A stretch of 64,000 nucleotides of DNA from Malaya genurostris. Lineage: Eukaryota; Arthropoda; Insecta; Diptera; Culicidae. The stretch spans positions 9,342,501 to 9,406,500 of the forward strand of contig NC_080571.1 of assembly GCF_030247185.1 (NCBI RefSeq), in the 5' to 3' direction. Under the pieces are notes generated by a model. That model ran no database searches, had not been told where the DNA came from, and saw only the letters and a program-made list of their open reading frames with translations. This document shows positions 32,421 through 41,922 of the stretch, in pieces; position 1 is the first letter of the stretch; each line of letters starts with the position of its first letter. Both the position numbers and the translations under genes were made by a program.

Positions 32421-34315
32421 TCACAATTCGGACAGTTGAAATTGTACCATTATTATGAGATAAGATGTGATCGTTCCAACCATCTGGAAGAAAGATAAAC
32501 GGATCAGATTATTTGTAAATCTAGTTACTTTTGAGTGTTAAAACAAAAGAGTTCAAGTAAGATAAAACCGTATTTAAAAAATGACTTAAGTTTTATGAAA
32601 TGATACTGGTGCAATTGTGGAAACTAGCATATTCTTGCTCATCAAACTACGTCTGGTACTATCACCTAAATCCCTTCTGGAGAACAGAACATTTAAACAA
32701 AATTATGGTAGATGACATCAGAACATGAAATGCGGTGAGACAACAGCGGCATGAGGCTATATTATACCATAGTAAACAAGTGAACCAATCGTGTATACAA
32801 ACTAAACGAAACAAAATCGAATAACTAACCGGCTCTCAAATTCAATATTATATCGCAGAAAAATGAAAAACAGCATATCTCGTAAAATGGCTCTGAATTC
32901 TGAAAAAACTCGCACCAGAAAAAAAATCTGACTACTGAAATACGTATTACCAGGTGTCGTCTTGCTGTCAACAAATGGCGTATACAAGCTATTCAAACAC
33001 ATTTTTAAACTGCCCATACTCGCATATCAGTACCATATGGCTTTAGGCCACTTTTGAGTTAGCCCGACGGATAACGTCTATTGTTACCTTACATTCAGAA
33101 ACTGCAAAAAATTGGGATTAGTTCAGTAAAATTTAAAAATATATCAAATCAAGTTTGTCCCATATGGAAAGTACTCGCTTATCTGTCCGACGCAATAAAA
33201 ATAACGTTTTAGTGATTAAAAAATTTACAGGTTACGTTAATTTTTTTTCTCTGGCCACTATATCAACACTAAGCACTGGCAGTGCATGCAAAAATTTAAA
33301 TAATGTTAGATAAGAAATCTTTAAATCGATCTTTGGATATAGCCGGTACGATAATTTTTCTTGGATAATTTGCATTTCGATCTCAGTTCCTCGCCAAAAT
33401 ATCTTCTTTTAGAATCAAATGTATTGCTCCCATTTATACTCACAATTTCATCCTCCGAAGCAACAAAAGATTGGAATTATCTCGAATGTACAGTGTTGAA
33501 CGAGTGATTCCAGAATATTTCTCTCGGTGGCGTTGATGGCATTGAAACCTACAAAGTCAATGTTTGAGCTGTCTTCCGTGGAAAAGTCTCCACCATACAA
33601 TTCAATTGCATCAAGAACTGGCATGATATCACCAATTAAATTATATTGAACGATTAAAAGTCCCACACAAATGGAAAATCACTAAAACATGAAATTTTGC
33701 CACGTACGAGAGAAGCATAGCATGCTTAGATGGGAACGTTATGCGGGTTTCTTTTCGTTCGTTAACAAAAGTACTTGTTGCGAAACAGATTTTATATAAA
33801 CGAATGACAAAAAATATAATATTTCTTTCCATATGAAAAGTTTGTAATGTAATTCATATATATTTCATTCAATAGTATCACGAATCATAGTAACGGAAAA
33901 AAGCGAACGATTTCCGAAATATGTATTGATCGTTTTCTCAACTTGTCAATTTTTAATATGGGACTGATATGCAAGTATGGACAGTTAAGGTCAAGCGATA
34001 TACACTAACCGAAGTAGTTCTAACGGAAAATTGATTCCCCTGGATTGGAGAACGTTATAGGTTCAATTTCCGTATGGGAAACATTTTTTGACAAGTATTC
34101 ATCGTCACAGCTAAAACAACTATTGCTTTGTGAAAATCGATTTACAGTCATTTTATTGGGACAATCGAACGAAAAACAAAATTTTACAAAAACGAAAAAG
34201 TGATAGTGTGCTACAAAAAACTTACCGAGTACATTAACGTGAAATCAACCTTGAACATTCCGAAATTTTCTACGCTATACGATTGATGAAGTAATGCCAT
34301 GGAAAACATGTTTAT
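32421..34315 (-). CDS. GR 3' exons (probable end of gustatory receptor 3)
   Basis: Two phase-0 exons are visible. One (34315-34226, 90 nt) reads FSMALLHQSYSVENFGMFKV then DFTLMYS, with cag acceptor and gtaagt donor. The last (32483-32421, 63 nt) reads MVGTITSYLIIMVQFQLSEL then TGA, holding the GR signature Y-x5-Q-F. Lengths and phase equal those of the terminal exons in GR1, GR2 and GR5. No GR 5' exons lie directly upstream; the nearest on this strand that lack 3' exons are 39322-38215. I therefore think these complete that gene, with introns of 3.9 and 1.7 kb. The alternative is a decayed separate gene. The 1.7-kb intron contains an unrecognised minus-strand frame (33448-33666). Confidence 0.6.
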
Positions 34316-34838
34316 CTGAAAACAATAAAAAAACAACTGTTTCAACTAGCTAATGGTATCAATACACAGCAATTTTTCATCTTTTGCATTAGGGTAATAT
34401 CAAGACTCGTAAGGCATTCTTCTTACTCAAGCGATGGACTGCCGCACATGCTGAATCCATATTGTTGTCCCCAGCTAAGTGTCTTTCAACTGTACTGTCA
34501 GGGAACCAAATCTAACCGAAATTATACAGGGCGTTTGTGTGCTTTGAATGATGTAACATTGTTTCAAACACTCTTCCATACATCGCTTGTGGTTCATAGA
34601 CTCATATCCAACATAAGCCTAATTTTTGCCCGCAACTTCCTTAATCAAAAGCTCTATAGTGAAGTTGGCCGTGGAATTACATTTATATCTGTTCGGGAAA
34701 GCTTCTTGAAACGTCTTCAAAGAAATTTTTCTTTGAAGATCAAAGCTTTCAAAATTCTCTCTCTACTTCCTCGCTCTACTAACCTTGAATGAAAAGAGCC
34801 GGAATTCATCCAAATTCAACGATTTCGTGATCCCTCTA
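34316..34838. other. Intron or intergenic DNA with an unrecognised frame
   Basis: A plus-strand frame at 34448-34792 (114 codons, ending LKIKAFKILSLLPRSTNLE) has fairly balanced composition and may be decayed coding DNA from a mobile element. I recognise no family. Confidence 0.3.
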
Positions 34839-35780
34839 TAAGGAGTGTAACGAAAATAAGTTATCCACACATTTTTCTTTCATATAATGATAAAAAAAAA
34901 CAATATTTTATTCAAACTAAAAATTATTCTTTATTGTACGAGGATAAACTTGAGCATAATGAAAACCGGATTAAATTTAAGTTATTCCTTCACGAATTTT
35001 CGAACTTTTGATCGAACGCTCTTCCTCAAGTTTCGGATAAGTGTTGCATCGCATTTTTTGGATAGTTGAGCCAAAATTTAACTCCTGCATGATCCCAGCT
35101 GCCTTACCAGTCTTCTTGAAGACCCTGTTCACGATTGCCCAGTAACGTTCGATGAATCGAAGCTAAGGGCAATTTGGTGGATTGACCTGTCCGCATCGCT
35201 TACATCCTCCCCAACGACGACAGTAAAGTATAGTGGACCTGAAAGGGCTTTTGAGTCCTGCTTTACATAAGTCTCATCGTCCATCATAACGCATGCGCTG
35301 CAAAAGACGCGAATACAATTTCCGGGCCCTTGTTGCTGCTCGCTTCTTCTGTTCTACACTTTGTTTCGAGATTTTATGCTTCTTGGTGGTGATTTCGCCT
35401 CTTGAAACGCTGGATCATTCCAAAACTCGTTCCTACTTTTTTGGCCAAATCATGTATTGACACTGATTTGTTTTTCCACTTCCTGGTCCAGTTTCGGGTT
35501 GGAAGAACCGGGTTTTTTGCCTCTTCCTGGTAGCTCATCCAAAGAATAGTGTTCCCCAAACTTATTAATGATGGTTTTAACACTGGCATGATGAATTCCA
35601 AACCGCTTCGCCAATTTTCGCGTAGTTATACCCTTCTCACGAGACCAAATATGTGTCCAGAACCTTAATTTTCACTTCCTTTTCAATACGGGACATTTTG
35701 CAAACGCAGAATTTCAACCGCACAAACAAGTAAACAAACGAAAGCTGACAGCGAAACGCACAGCATGCTGTGATCTGAGG
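34839..35780 (-). mobile_element. DD37E element, copy 3, 5' end lost and internally deleted
   Basis: It starts at 34841 (after TA) with aggagtgtaacgaaaataag, the 3' terminal repeat of this minus-strand copy, and runs to about 35780, where homology stops in the 5' UTR (cagcatgctgtgatctgag). The N-terminal transposase part is readable (near 35696 downward: HTH with FGIHHASVKTIINKFGEHY, then GTSFGMIQRFKRRNH) with frame breaks. A deletion near 35195 joins the NPPNCP region to the DADRSI region, removing the second catalytic Asp. It sits in the proposed long intron of GR3. Confidence 0.88.
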
Positions 35781-36690
35781 TTTTTTTTTTGTAGGGAAAG
35801 GAGCGTAGCAAGTATCATTAACAGGTCAGGGGTCATGAAAAATTCATATAATTTGACGAGAATCGATACTTTTTTAAGACAATAGGAACATTTTGCATAG
35901 CTTAAATACCTTAAATATCATAAAAGTGCCTTTAACAATGGAAGGGGTGCGGAGTAATGTTTGTTGCGGCATAACTCCGAAACTACTGAACGGATTGCTA
36001 TCAAACTTGGAACAGATACGTCTTGCTTTTCAGAGATAAGGATATTTTTATGGAGGAGGGAGCGTAACAAATGTTCTTAACAGGGGTCGTGACTAAATTC
36101 ATCTAATTTCACGAGAATCGATATTTTTCAAGGATATATGATGGGGATTGGAGAATCGATACTTTTTGAAGATCATGCATACATTTTGAAAAACACAAAT
36201 ATGGTCTTAAGGGTATTTTTGTGGGGTGAATATAATGAGTGCCTCTAAAAAAGGAAGTTTAATATGAAGTGAATTTTGCGAAAATCGACGTTTTTCGACA
36301 GGCACAGATATTTATAACAGCTTAGAGTGGTATTTTTTAATATCTTAGACGAGCTTAGATATTCATTGCAGAGGTGATCAAAAGAGTGGAGTTTGTAGCA
36401 AGTCCCGCTAAAAAGGGTTGTTTATTGTAAATTTATCTTACTTTTCGACCAAAAGGGTGGGGGGAGGATTTTAAAATTTTTAACAGCTCCTATTTTTTGT
36501 AAAAAAAGGAAGGCGGAGGAATTTTAAGGCCGTGCTAGATAGTATTGCTATTGTTAATTTCAATGCATTCAATGTCATCTAAATTTTCCTACATTCAGAG
36601 TGTTTCAATAGGCAGAATAATTTGCTACAATTTTTTTGCGACCTTGCCTTCAAGAAACTTTTTCCAGCAACGCCGGGTCATTCAGCTAGT
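35781..36690 (+). mobile_element. Possible Helitron-like nonautonomous sequence
   Basis: The block contains gcggcataactccgaaacta, ctgaacggattgctatcaaa and cttggaacagatacg, text typical of a dispersed insect repeat, and ends gcaacgccgggtcattcagc followed by CTAG and then T, as Helitrons do. A weak internal duplication is visible (ggagcgtagcaagtatc...aacaggt at 35808 and ggagcgtaacaaatgttc...aacaggg at 36060). There is no Rep/helicase coding, and the 5' terminus was not found. Confidence 0.35.
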
Positions 36691-36696
36691 ATAATA

Positions 36697-37991
36697 TAAG
36701 GAGTGTATCGAAAATAAGCTATCCACATACATTTGTGTTGTACGCATGTATTTGTGATGGTTTCTATGCTCAGATCACAGCATGCTGTGCTTTTGGCTGT
36801 CAGCTTTCGTTTGTTTACTTGTTTGTGCGGTTGAATTCCTGCGCTTTCAAAATGTCGCGTATTGAAAAGGAAGTGAAAATTAAGGTTCTGGACACATGGC
36901 TAAATCAGAAGGGTATTACTATGCGAAAATTGACGAAGCGGTTTGGAATTCATCATGTCAGTGTTAAAACTATCATTAATAAGTTTGGGGAACACTATTC
37001 TTTTGATGAGCTACCAGGAAGAGGCAGAAAACCCGGTTTTTTCCAACCCGAAATTGGACCAGAAAGTGGTATCTCTAATCATGAATAACAAATCAATGTC
37101 AATAGATGATTTGGCCAAAAAAGCAGGGACGAGTGTCGGAATAATCCGAAATCACTTAAGACCTACAAGAAGCATAAAATCTCGAAACAATGTGTAAAAC
37201 AGAAGAAGCGAGCAGCAACATGGGCCCGGAAATTGTATTCGCGTCTTTTGCAATGTCCGGATGCATGCGTTTTGATGGACGATGAGACTTATGTAAAGGA
37301 GGGCTCAAAAACCCTTCCAGGTCCACAATACTTTACTGTCGTCGTTGGGGAGGATGTGAGCGATGCGGACAGGTCGATTCAAGAGGAGAAATTAGGTCGA
37401 AAGGTACTGGTATGGTTCTTGTGGTTTGAAGGCAATCATTTTTTACACTACCGGAACTATAAATGCAGAAATCTATCGAATCTACTTATCGGAGACACTC
37501 ACTCCAGAAGAGATTGCTGCCATTATATAAGAAGCACAGCACATCTCCACTGTTTTAGCTGGCCTTAGCATCGGCTCACTATGCCAAAATCACTCTCATT
37601 TGGCTTGCGGAAAAAGGGTATAAATTTCGTTGAGAAAAATATCAATCCAACAAATTGCCCTCAGCTTCGACCCATCGAACGTTACTGGGCAATCGTCAAC
37701 AGGGTCTTCAAGAAGACTGGTAAAGCAGCTGGGGACATGCAGGAGTTCAAAAAAAATTGGGCTCAAGCGTCCAAAAAATTCGATGCAACACTTGTCCTGA
37801 ACTTGATGAAGAGCGTTCGATCAAAAGTTCGAAAATTCATGAAGGAATAACTTAAATTTCATCCGGTTATCATTATGCTCATGTTTAACCTCGTACAATA
37901 AAGGATCAATTTTTAGTTTGAGTAAAATATCGTTTTTTATCATAATTTGAAAGAAAAATTTGTGGATAGCTTATTTTAGATACACTCCTTA
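36697..37991 (+). mobile_element. DD37E element, copy 2
   Basis: Spans 36699-37989 between TA dinucleotides, with terminal repeats aggagtgtatcgaaaataag at the 5' end and tagcttattttagatacact near the 3' end (one mismatch). It is full length (1291 bp) and very similar to copy 1. It inserted next to the TAGT end of the preceding Helitron-like block, in the proposed long intron of GR3 and on the opposite strand. Confidence 0.92.
36852..37850 (+). pseudogene. DD37E transposase, frameshifted
   Basis: From the ATG at 36852: MSRIEKEVKIKVLDTWLNQK and the first HTH (MRKLTKRFGIHHVSVKTIIN) are intact. A one-base change near 37040 shifts the frame inside GRKPG. A deletion in the second HTH (GTSVGIIRNHLRP) follows. 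The first catalytic region is readable (CVLMDDETYVKEGSKTL, 37257-37310). The region of the second Asp is degraded (copy 1 has FWLDSASAH; here the frame breaks at tttagctggcc). The Glu block RPIERYWAIVNRVFKKTGK is intact. At least three lesions make it inactive. Confidence 0.88.
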
Positions 37992-38214
37992 TATGCCTTT
38001 ACAATATACTGTCAACACACCACCCGAACCGGCCACTAGAGAGGTTATAAAATAGTCCAAGCACAAGATAATATTATTCCCGATCTTAGGAGGTTGAAGT
38101 GAATAAAAAAGAACGTTTTACAAATTAGTTGGCTCGAAACCAAAAACTTCGAACCATGGATTACGTACGAGAAACCGGAAAACTCCAAGCAGGCTTACTA
38201 AGTTTGAGACTTAC
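37992..38214. other. Intronic sequence after GR3 exon 2
   Basis: Contains the exon 2 donor (gtaagt on the minus strand) and no other feature. Confidence 0.4.
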
Positions 38215-39322
38215 CGTTCGCTCTACCCGTTCATCGATATCGGCCTTGAAGAAACGATTCAACACCAGGCCCGTCTTCTCGGCTCGCTTCGTCATCAATG
38301 CTGATCCGGACACGATGTAATAAAATTGCGTCGCTTGAAAGGCGGATATACCAAATGCGTGTGCGTATTTCATAAACGGTGGACGGACATTATCGCGAAG
38401 ATCTTGCACCAACGAGGTGTACGTGAAAAATGTCTGCAATCCGTTTCAACAACGAAATTATAATAGCACCTCAACTGGGCGATGAAGTTTGACATACCCC
38501 AAAAAATGTGATGAAAAAGCACCAAACAATCGTAATCAGTAACGAGTAGTCCAGTAGTTTTACAATCTTCTTCACCACCGTACTCACGTCCTGATGAAGA
38601 TAGGCCAATTTGTCCAAACTCTCCGCAACCTGTTTGCAGATTTGTTTCTTGTGCAAAGGATGCAGAGACCAGTAGGATTGATCAAGTTCAAAATCACATA
38701 ACATTTGGACAGTTCCGTCCACTTGCTGATTAATCAGCCGATAGAGATGAGCGGCAAAATAGCACATAGTAACAAATCCATTGCAGAAAATATCCATCGA
38801 CAACATGAATACATAGTTGAATGCTGTTAGATATTTCAAAAACGTACGACTTTCGAACATGTAAAAACTACTAGAGATGGCCAATTTCATGCAAACGTCC
38901 ACGAAAACCAGCTTGCACAGATACCTTTTCATCAGTTTGTAATCTTTCTGAACATTCATTTTCTGGGTGAGATGTCTTGACAGCATAATCAACACATTCA
39001 ACAAATTCTTGGTGTGCTCACAGCACAGTACTGCCGTGACAATGGTAATCACTAGAAAGCAATAGTTCAATGTAAACTGAACGCAAATGAAAATCGCTAT
39101 CACCGACGGAGAGTCGCGTTGATAAATATTGGCTGCACACCAGTAAACATACGCCATACCGGTACTGTAGGCAATCACAACGATCACCGAATAGTATACC
39201 GACCTACGAGAGCACTCAAATCTATTCACTTCGAAATCATAGCGTAATGGAAGAAATCCATACAACTTCCACGAGAAATAGGTTACTTTAAGCAATATCT
39301 GAAAAAGTTTGTTTGGTTCCAT
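38215..39322 (-). CDS. Gustatory receptor 3, exons 1-2
   Basis: Exon 1 (39322-38498, 275 codons) begins MEPNKLFQILLKVTYFSWKL, chosen because the paralogue at 54098 starts at the equivalent Met. Exon 2 (38433-38215, 73 codons) runs from TFFTYTSLVQDL through SGSALMTKRAEKTGLVL to DERVERT. The intron is 64 bp with gtatgt donor and gcag acceptor, phase 0. Hydrophobic segments and the TKRAEKTG block identify a GR. It shares about 70% of residues with GR4 at 52858-54098, clearly a recent duplicate. The 3' exons are not adjacent: a DD37E element starts 220 bp after exon 2. The phase-0 exons at 34315-34226 and 32483-32421 fit as its end, which would give a 398-residue protein. If they are not used, it is a truncated pseudogene. 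Confidence 0.88.
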
Positions 39323-39894
39323 TGCATTCCGTTCTGCAGTGTATGGTGTTCTGATGGGTTGCAAATTGCACTATTTGACCGAATGGAAAGTGCAATTTGT
39401 TGAACGAATAATTTATCATTAGTAGAATTAGTTTCCTGTCACATCGTTGGAGACTAGAGTTATGAATTATTGGAGGGTAATTAATTAAAATACTTAAGTA
39501 ATACGTAGTTATTTTTATAGGTATTTTTTTTTTATATATTTACAACAAAACTCTTCCACAAGTCAAATCTGAACATTTTAACAGACATTTTTGGATACTT
39601 CACGTCCCTGAATTTTGCGAATGCAAAAAGTCCGTCGTTACATTTGCTGAGTGACATGTGTTTCCGGAAACACAGAGTTGGCCAACATCCGGGCCAAAAG
39701 AAAATGGTTTCCAAAGGATCCACCAGTCTAAACAGTCATCTTTCGGGTCATGTAACAGTATTCCGAGAATGATGTTTGTTGAGTGCGAATGTGAAACGAG
39801 TCACGACATTCTTGGCTAAGATGCTGAGATTCATTCCTTTCGCGGAATTTAAGCATTCTGTTTCATTAGACTGCACAGTTTATTCTGAGCGCAC
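39323..39894. other. 5' flank of GR gene 3
   Basis: AT-rich with a T run at 39525-39533. The conserved upstream text shared with GR4 (reading ERNA just before the ATG) is probably 5' UTR. No element identified. Confidence 0.4.
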
Positions 39895-40008
39895 AGGACC
39901 ATTGCATGGCTTATGCAACGATCCTATTGACACTGAGAATCCTTCCAGGTTTGGAATAAAACACACAACTTGATTGTAAGACTAGCGCCATATGCATTGA
40001 ACCGTCAA
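39895..40008 (-). mobile_element. SINE-A fragment (5' head)
   Basis: The reverse complement reads ggttgacggttcaatgcata, then gtcttacaatcaagtt and cctggaaggattctcagtgt, matching the heads at 15498 and 27123. Its outer (tRNA-like) end coincides with the insertion point of the LINE at 40020. Confidence 0.85.
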
Positions 40009-40019
40009 CCCCTAAGTCT

Positions 40020-40461
40020 TCATTCGTAACCGAATGTTCGAAGTGAGCACACGCGTTTTTTAACAATCGACATCGGTAAGACGAAGGTGCCTATCACAGC
40101 AGAGGCTGTAGTATAGGCATTAAATAAAAGTGATAAAAAGTAGCATCCCCGCAAGTGAGTTCTGTCTGTGCACCGGTTTTGTATCAGTATCGACAGTAGA
40201 CGCTATTGTGCTATCCTCGGGCAGCAGTTATTTCTATTGTTTGCTACCCGCATCACAGCAGCCAAATCCTGAGTCAAGGTCACGCTGAAGCACAACGAAG
40301 GAGTGAAGGAGCAACTCACCTAACAGCTTACCGTGACATACTGTTAAGTATTTTCTCAAACTTTTTCTTTCAACTTTTACTATTCATATATTTTCTTTTC
40401 ATTTTATTTCTTTCTTTTTCGTTTCAAGTGCGGGAGACTTCTTTACTCCCGCACTTTAAAT
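40020..40461 (+). promoter_or_regulatory. LINE copy B 5' UTR with presumed internal promoter
   Basis: Full-length LINEs carry promoter activity in the 5' UTR. Here 442 bp starting tcattcgtaaccgaatg (itself a small palindrome) precede ORF1. A pyrimidine-rich tract (40345-40430) lies just before the start. Promoter role is inferred from position only. Confidence 0.45.
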
Positions 40462-41922
40462 ATGAATATTGATGACAGTGGGGGTGTCTCGGAGGAGGGC
40501 GAAGCTGAACGAATGAACGAAGAACATTTAGAGGCTGAGTTTGCTTCCGAGATGCCATCTACCCCTCCTATACCATCTCCCCCTCCGATACCATCTCCCC
40601 CTCCGATACCATCTCCCTCTCCGATGCCATTTCCCTCTCCGATGCCTCCATCTCCCTTTAAGATATTGCCTGCTCGCCAAAAAGTTTACCAAGACGATGG
40701 CTCGGGGGGTCCGTGGGTGGTATACTTCCGGCCCAAATTAAAGTCTCTCAGAGTTTTAAATATTGCTCGGGACCTGGAAAAACATTACTCGGCAATAAAA
40801 ACAATAGATAAGGTTTCGCCAAACAAGTTACGCGTTGTTGTGTCCGACCTGAAGCAAGCAAACGGGATTGCTACCAACGAGTTGTTCACGAAGGAGTACC
40901 GCGTGTACGTCCCGTCTCATGTGGTGGAGATCGACGGTGTGGTCCGTGACGAAAGTCTGACAATCGAAGATCTGATGAAGGACGGGGTAGGCCGTTTCAA
41001 AAACCCCGACCTTCAACCAGTGAAAATTTTGGAGTGCAAGCAATTGCACTCCAAATCGATAGATGGTAAATTTTACCAATCGGACTCATTTCACGTGACT
41101 TTTGCCGGATCTGCACTTCCAAATTATTTGGTAGTGAGTGGAGTTCGTCTACCTGTTCGGCTGTATGTACCGCGGGTAATGCATTGTACAAGCTGCAAAC
41201 AGCTAGGTCATACGGCAACCTATTGTTGCAACAAACTGCGATGCGGCAAATGCGGAGAGGCCCATGAGGACGATCTCTGCAGAAGAGCAGTGGAAAAGTG
41301 TTGCTACTGCGGGGAGAATCCTCATGATCTTTCGGTGTGCCCTACGTACATACAGCGTGCGGAGAAATTGAAGCGATCCGTGAAAGAACGTTCCAAACGT
41401 TCTTATGCGGAAATCTTAAAAAGAACCACTCCATCGACCCCTGAGAACCCGTTTGCAATCTTGCCAGTTGAAGAGGATACCTCTGACGACCCAGGCGAAG
41501 GACCTTCCTACACACAGGTTGAAGGAAGCAGGAAAAGACAAAATCTGGCTTCTCCCAAGCTTCCTCGTAAAGGCCTCAGACTGTCCTCTTCGTCACAAAA
41601 GAACCAAACGGAAACAAAAAGTGCTGACTCAAAACCGAAGCAAACACCTCCTGGGTTCAAAAAACTTAGGGATGATAAGGAGTACCCAGCACTTCCTGGG
41701 GCATCAAAAAACCCGAATGACCCCAAAGCACAACCAGAAAATCCAACAAACGCTGGATTATTGAAATTTTCTGATATCGTGGACTGGATATTAACAGCCT
41801 TCAATATTACTGATCCTCTGAAAAGCTTCCTAACTGCTCTACTGCCAACAGTAAGGACATTTTTAAAACAGTTGACTAAACAATGGCCCCTCCTTGCAGC
41901 GATCGTATCTTTTGATGGATAA
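40462..41922 (+). CDS. LINE ORF1 (gag-like nucleic-acid-binding protein)
   Basis: 486 codons from the ATG at 40462. An acidic N-terminus is followed by an 18-bp direct repeat (about 40556-40660) encoding PSPPPI-type hexapeptides five times. A globular RRM-like region follows (residues about 85-230, including VVSDLKQANGIATNELF). Three zinc knuckles lie at 41187-41340: CTSCKQLGHTATYC (C-x2-C-x4-H-x4-C), CGKCGEAHEDDLC and CCYCGENPHDLSVC. A basic Ser/Pro-rich linker and a hydrophobic C-terminal segment ending SFDG complete it. It binds element RNA for retrotransposition. The stop overlaps the ORF2 start in ATGGATAA. No disabling change seen. Confidence 0.93.
   Translation: MNIDDSGGVSEEGEAERMNEEHLEAEFASEMPSTPPIPSPPPIPSPPPIPSPSPMPFPSPMPPSPFKILPARQKVYQDDGSGGPWVVYFRPKLKSLRVLNIARDLEKHYSAIKTIDKVSPNKLRVVVSDLKQANGIATNELFTKEYRVYVPSHVVEIDGVVRDESLTIEDLMKDGVGRFKNPDLQPVKILECKQLHSKSIDGKFYQSDSFHVTFAGSALPNYLVVSGVRLPVRLYVPRVMHCTSCKQLGHTATYCCNKLRCGKCGEAHEDDLCRRAVEKCCYCGENPHDLSVCPTYIQRAEKLKRSVKERSKRSYAEILKRTTPSTPENPFAILPVEEDTSDDPGEGPSYTQVEGSRKRQNLASPKLPRKGLRLSSSSQKNQTETKSADSKPKQTPPGFKKLRDDKEYPALPGASKNPNDPKAQPENPTNAGLLKFSDIVDWILTAFNITDPLKSFLTALLPTVRTFLKQLTKQWPLLAAIVSFDG

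Noticed and set aside
33448..33666. Last exon of a GR (VGLLIVQYNL)
   Set aside because: It weakly mimics the Y-x5-Q-F signature, but the frame is preceded by a stop at the possible acceptor and continues for 60 non-GR residues. The exon at 32483-32421 is a far better match.
34448..34792. Plus-strand 114-codon frame as a host gene
   Set aside because: No recognisable domain, no splice partners, and surrounded by transposon sequence; at most a relic.
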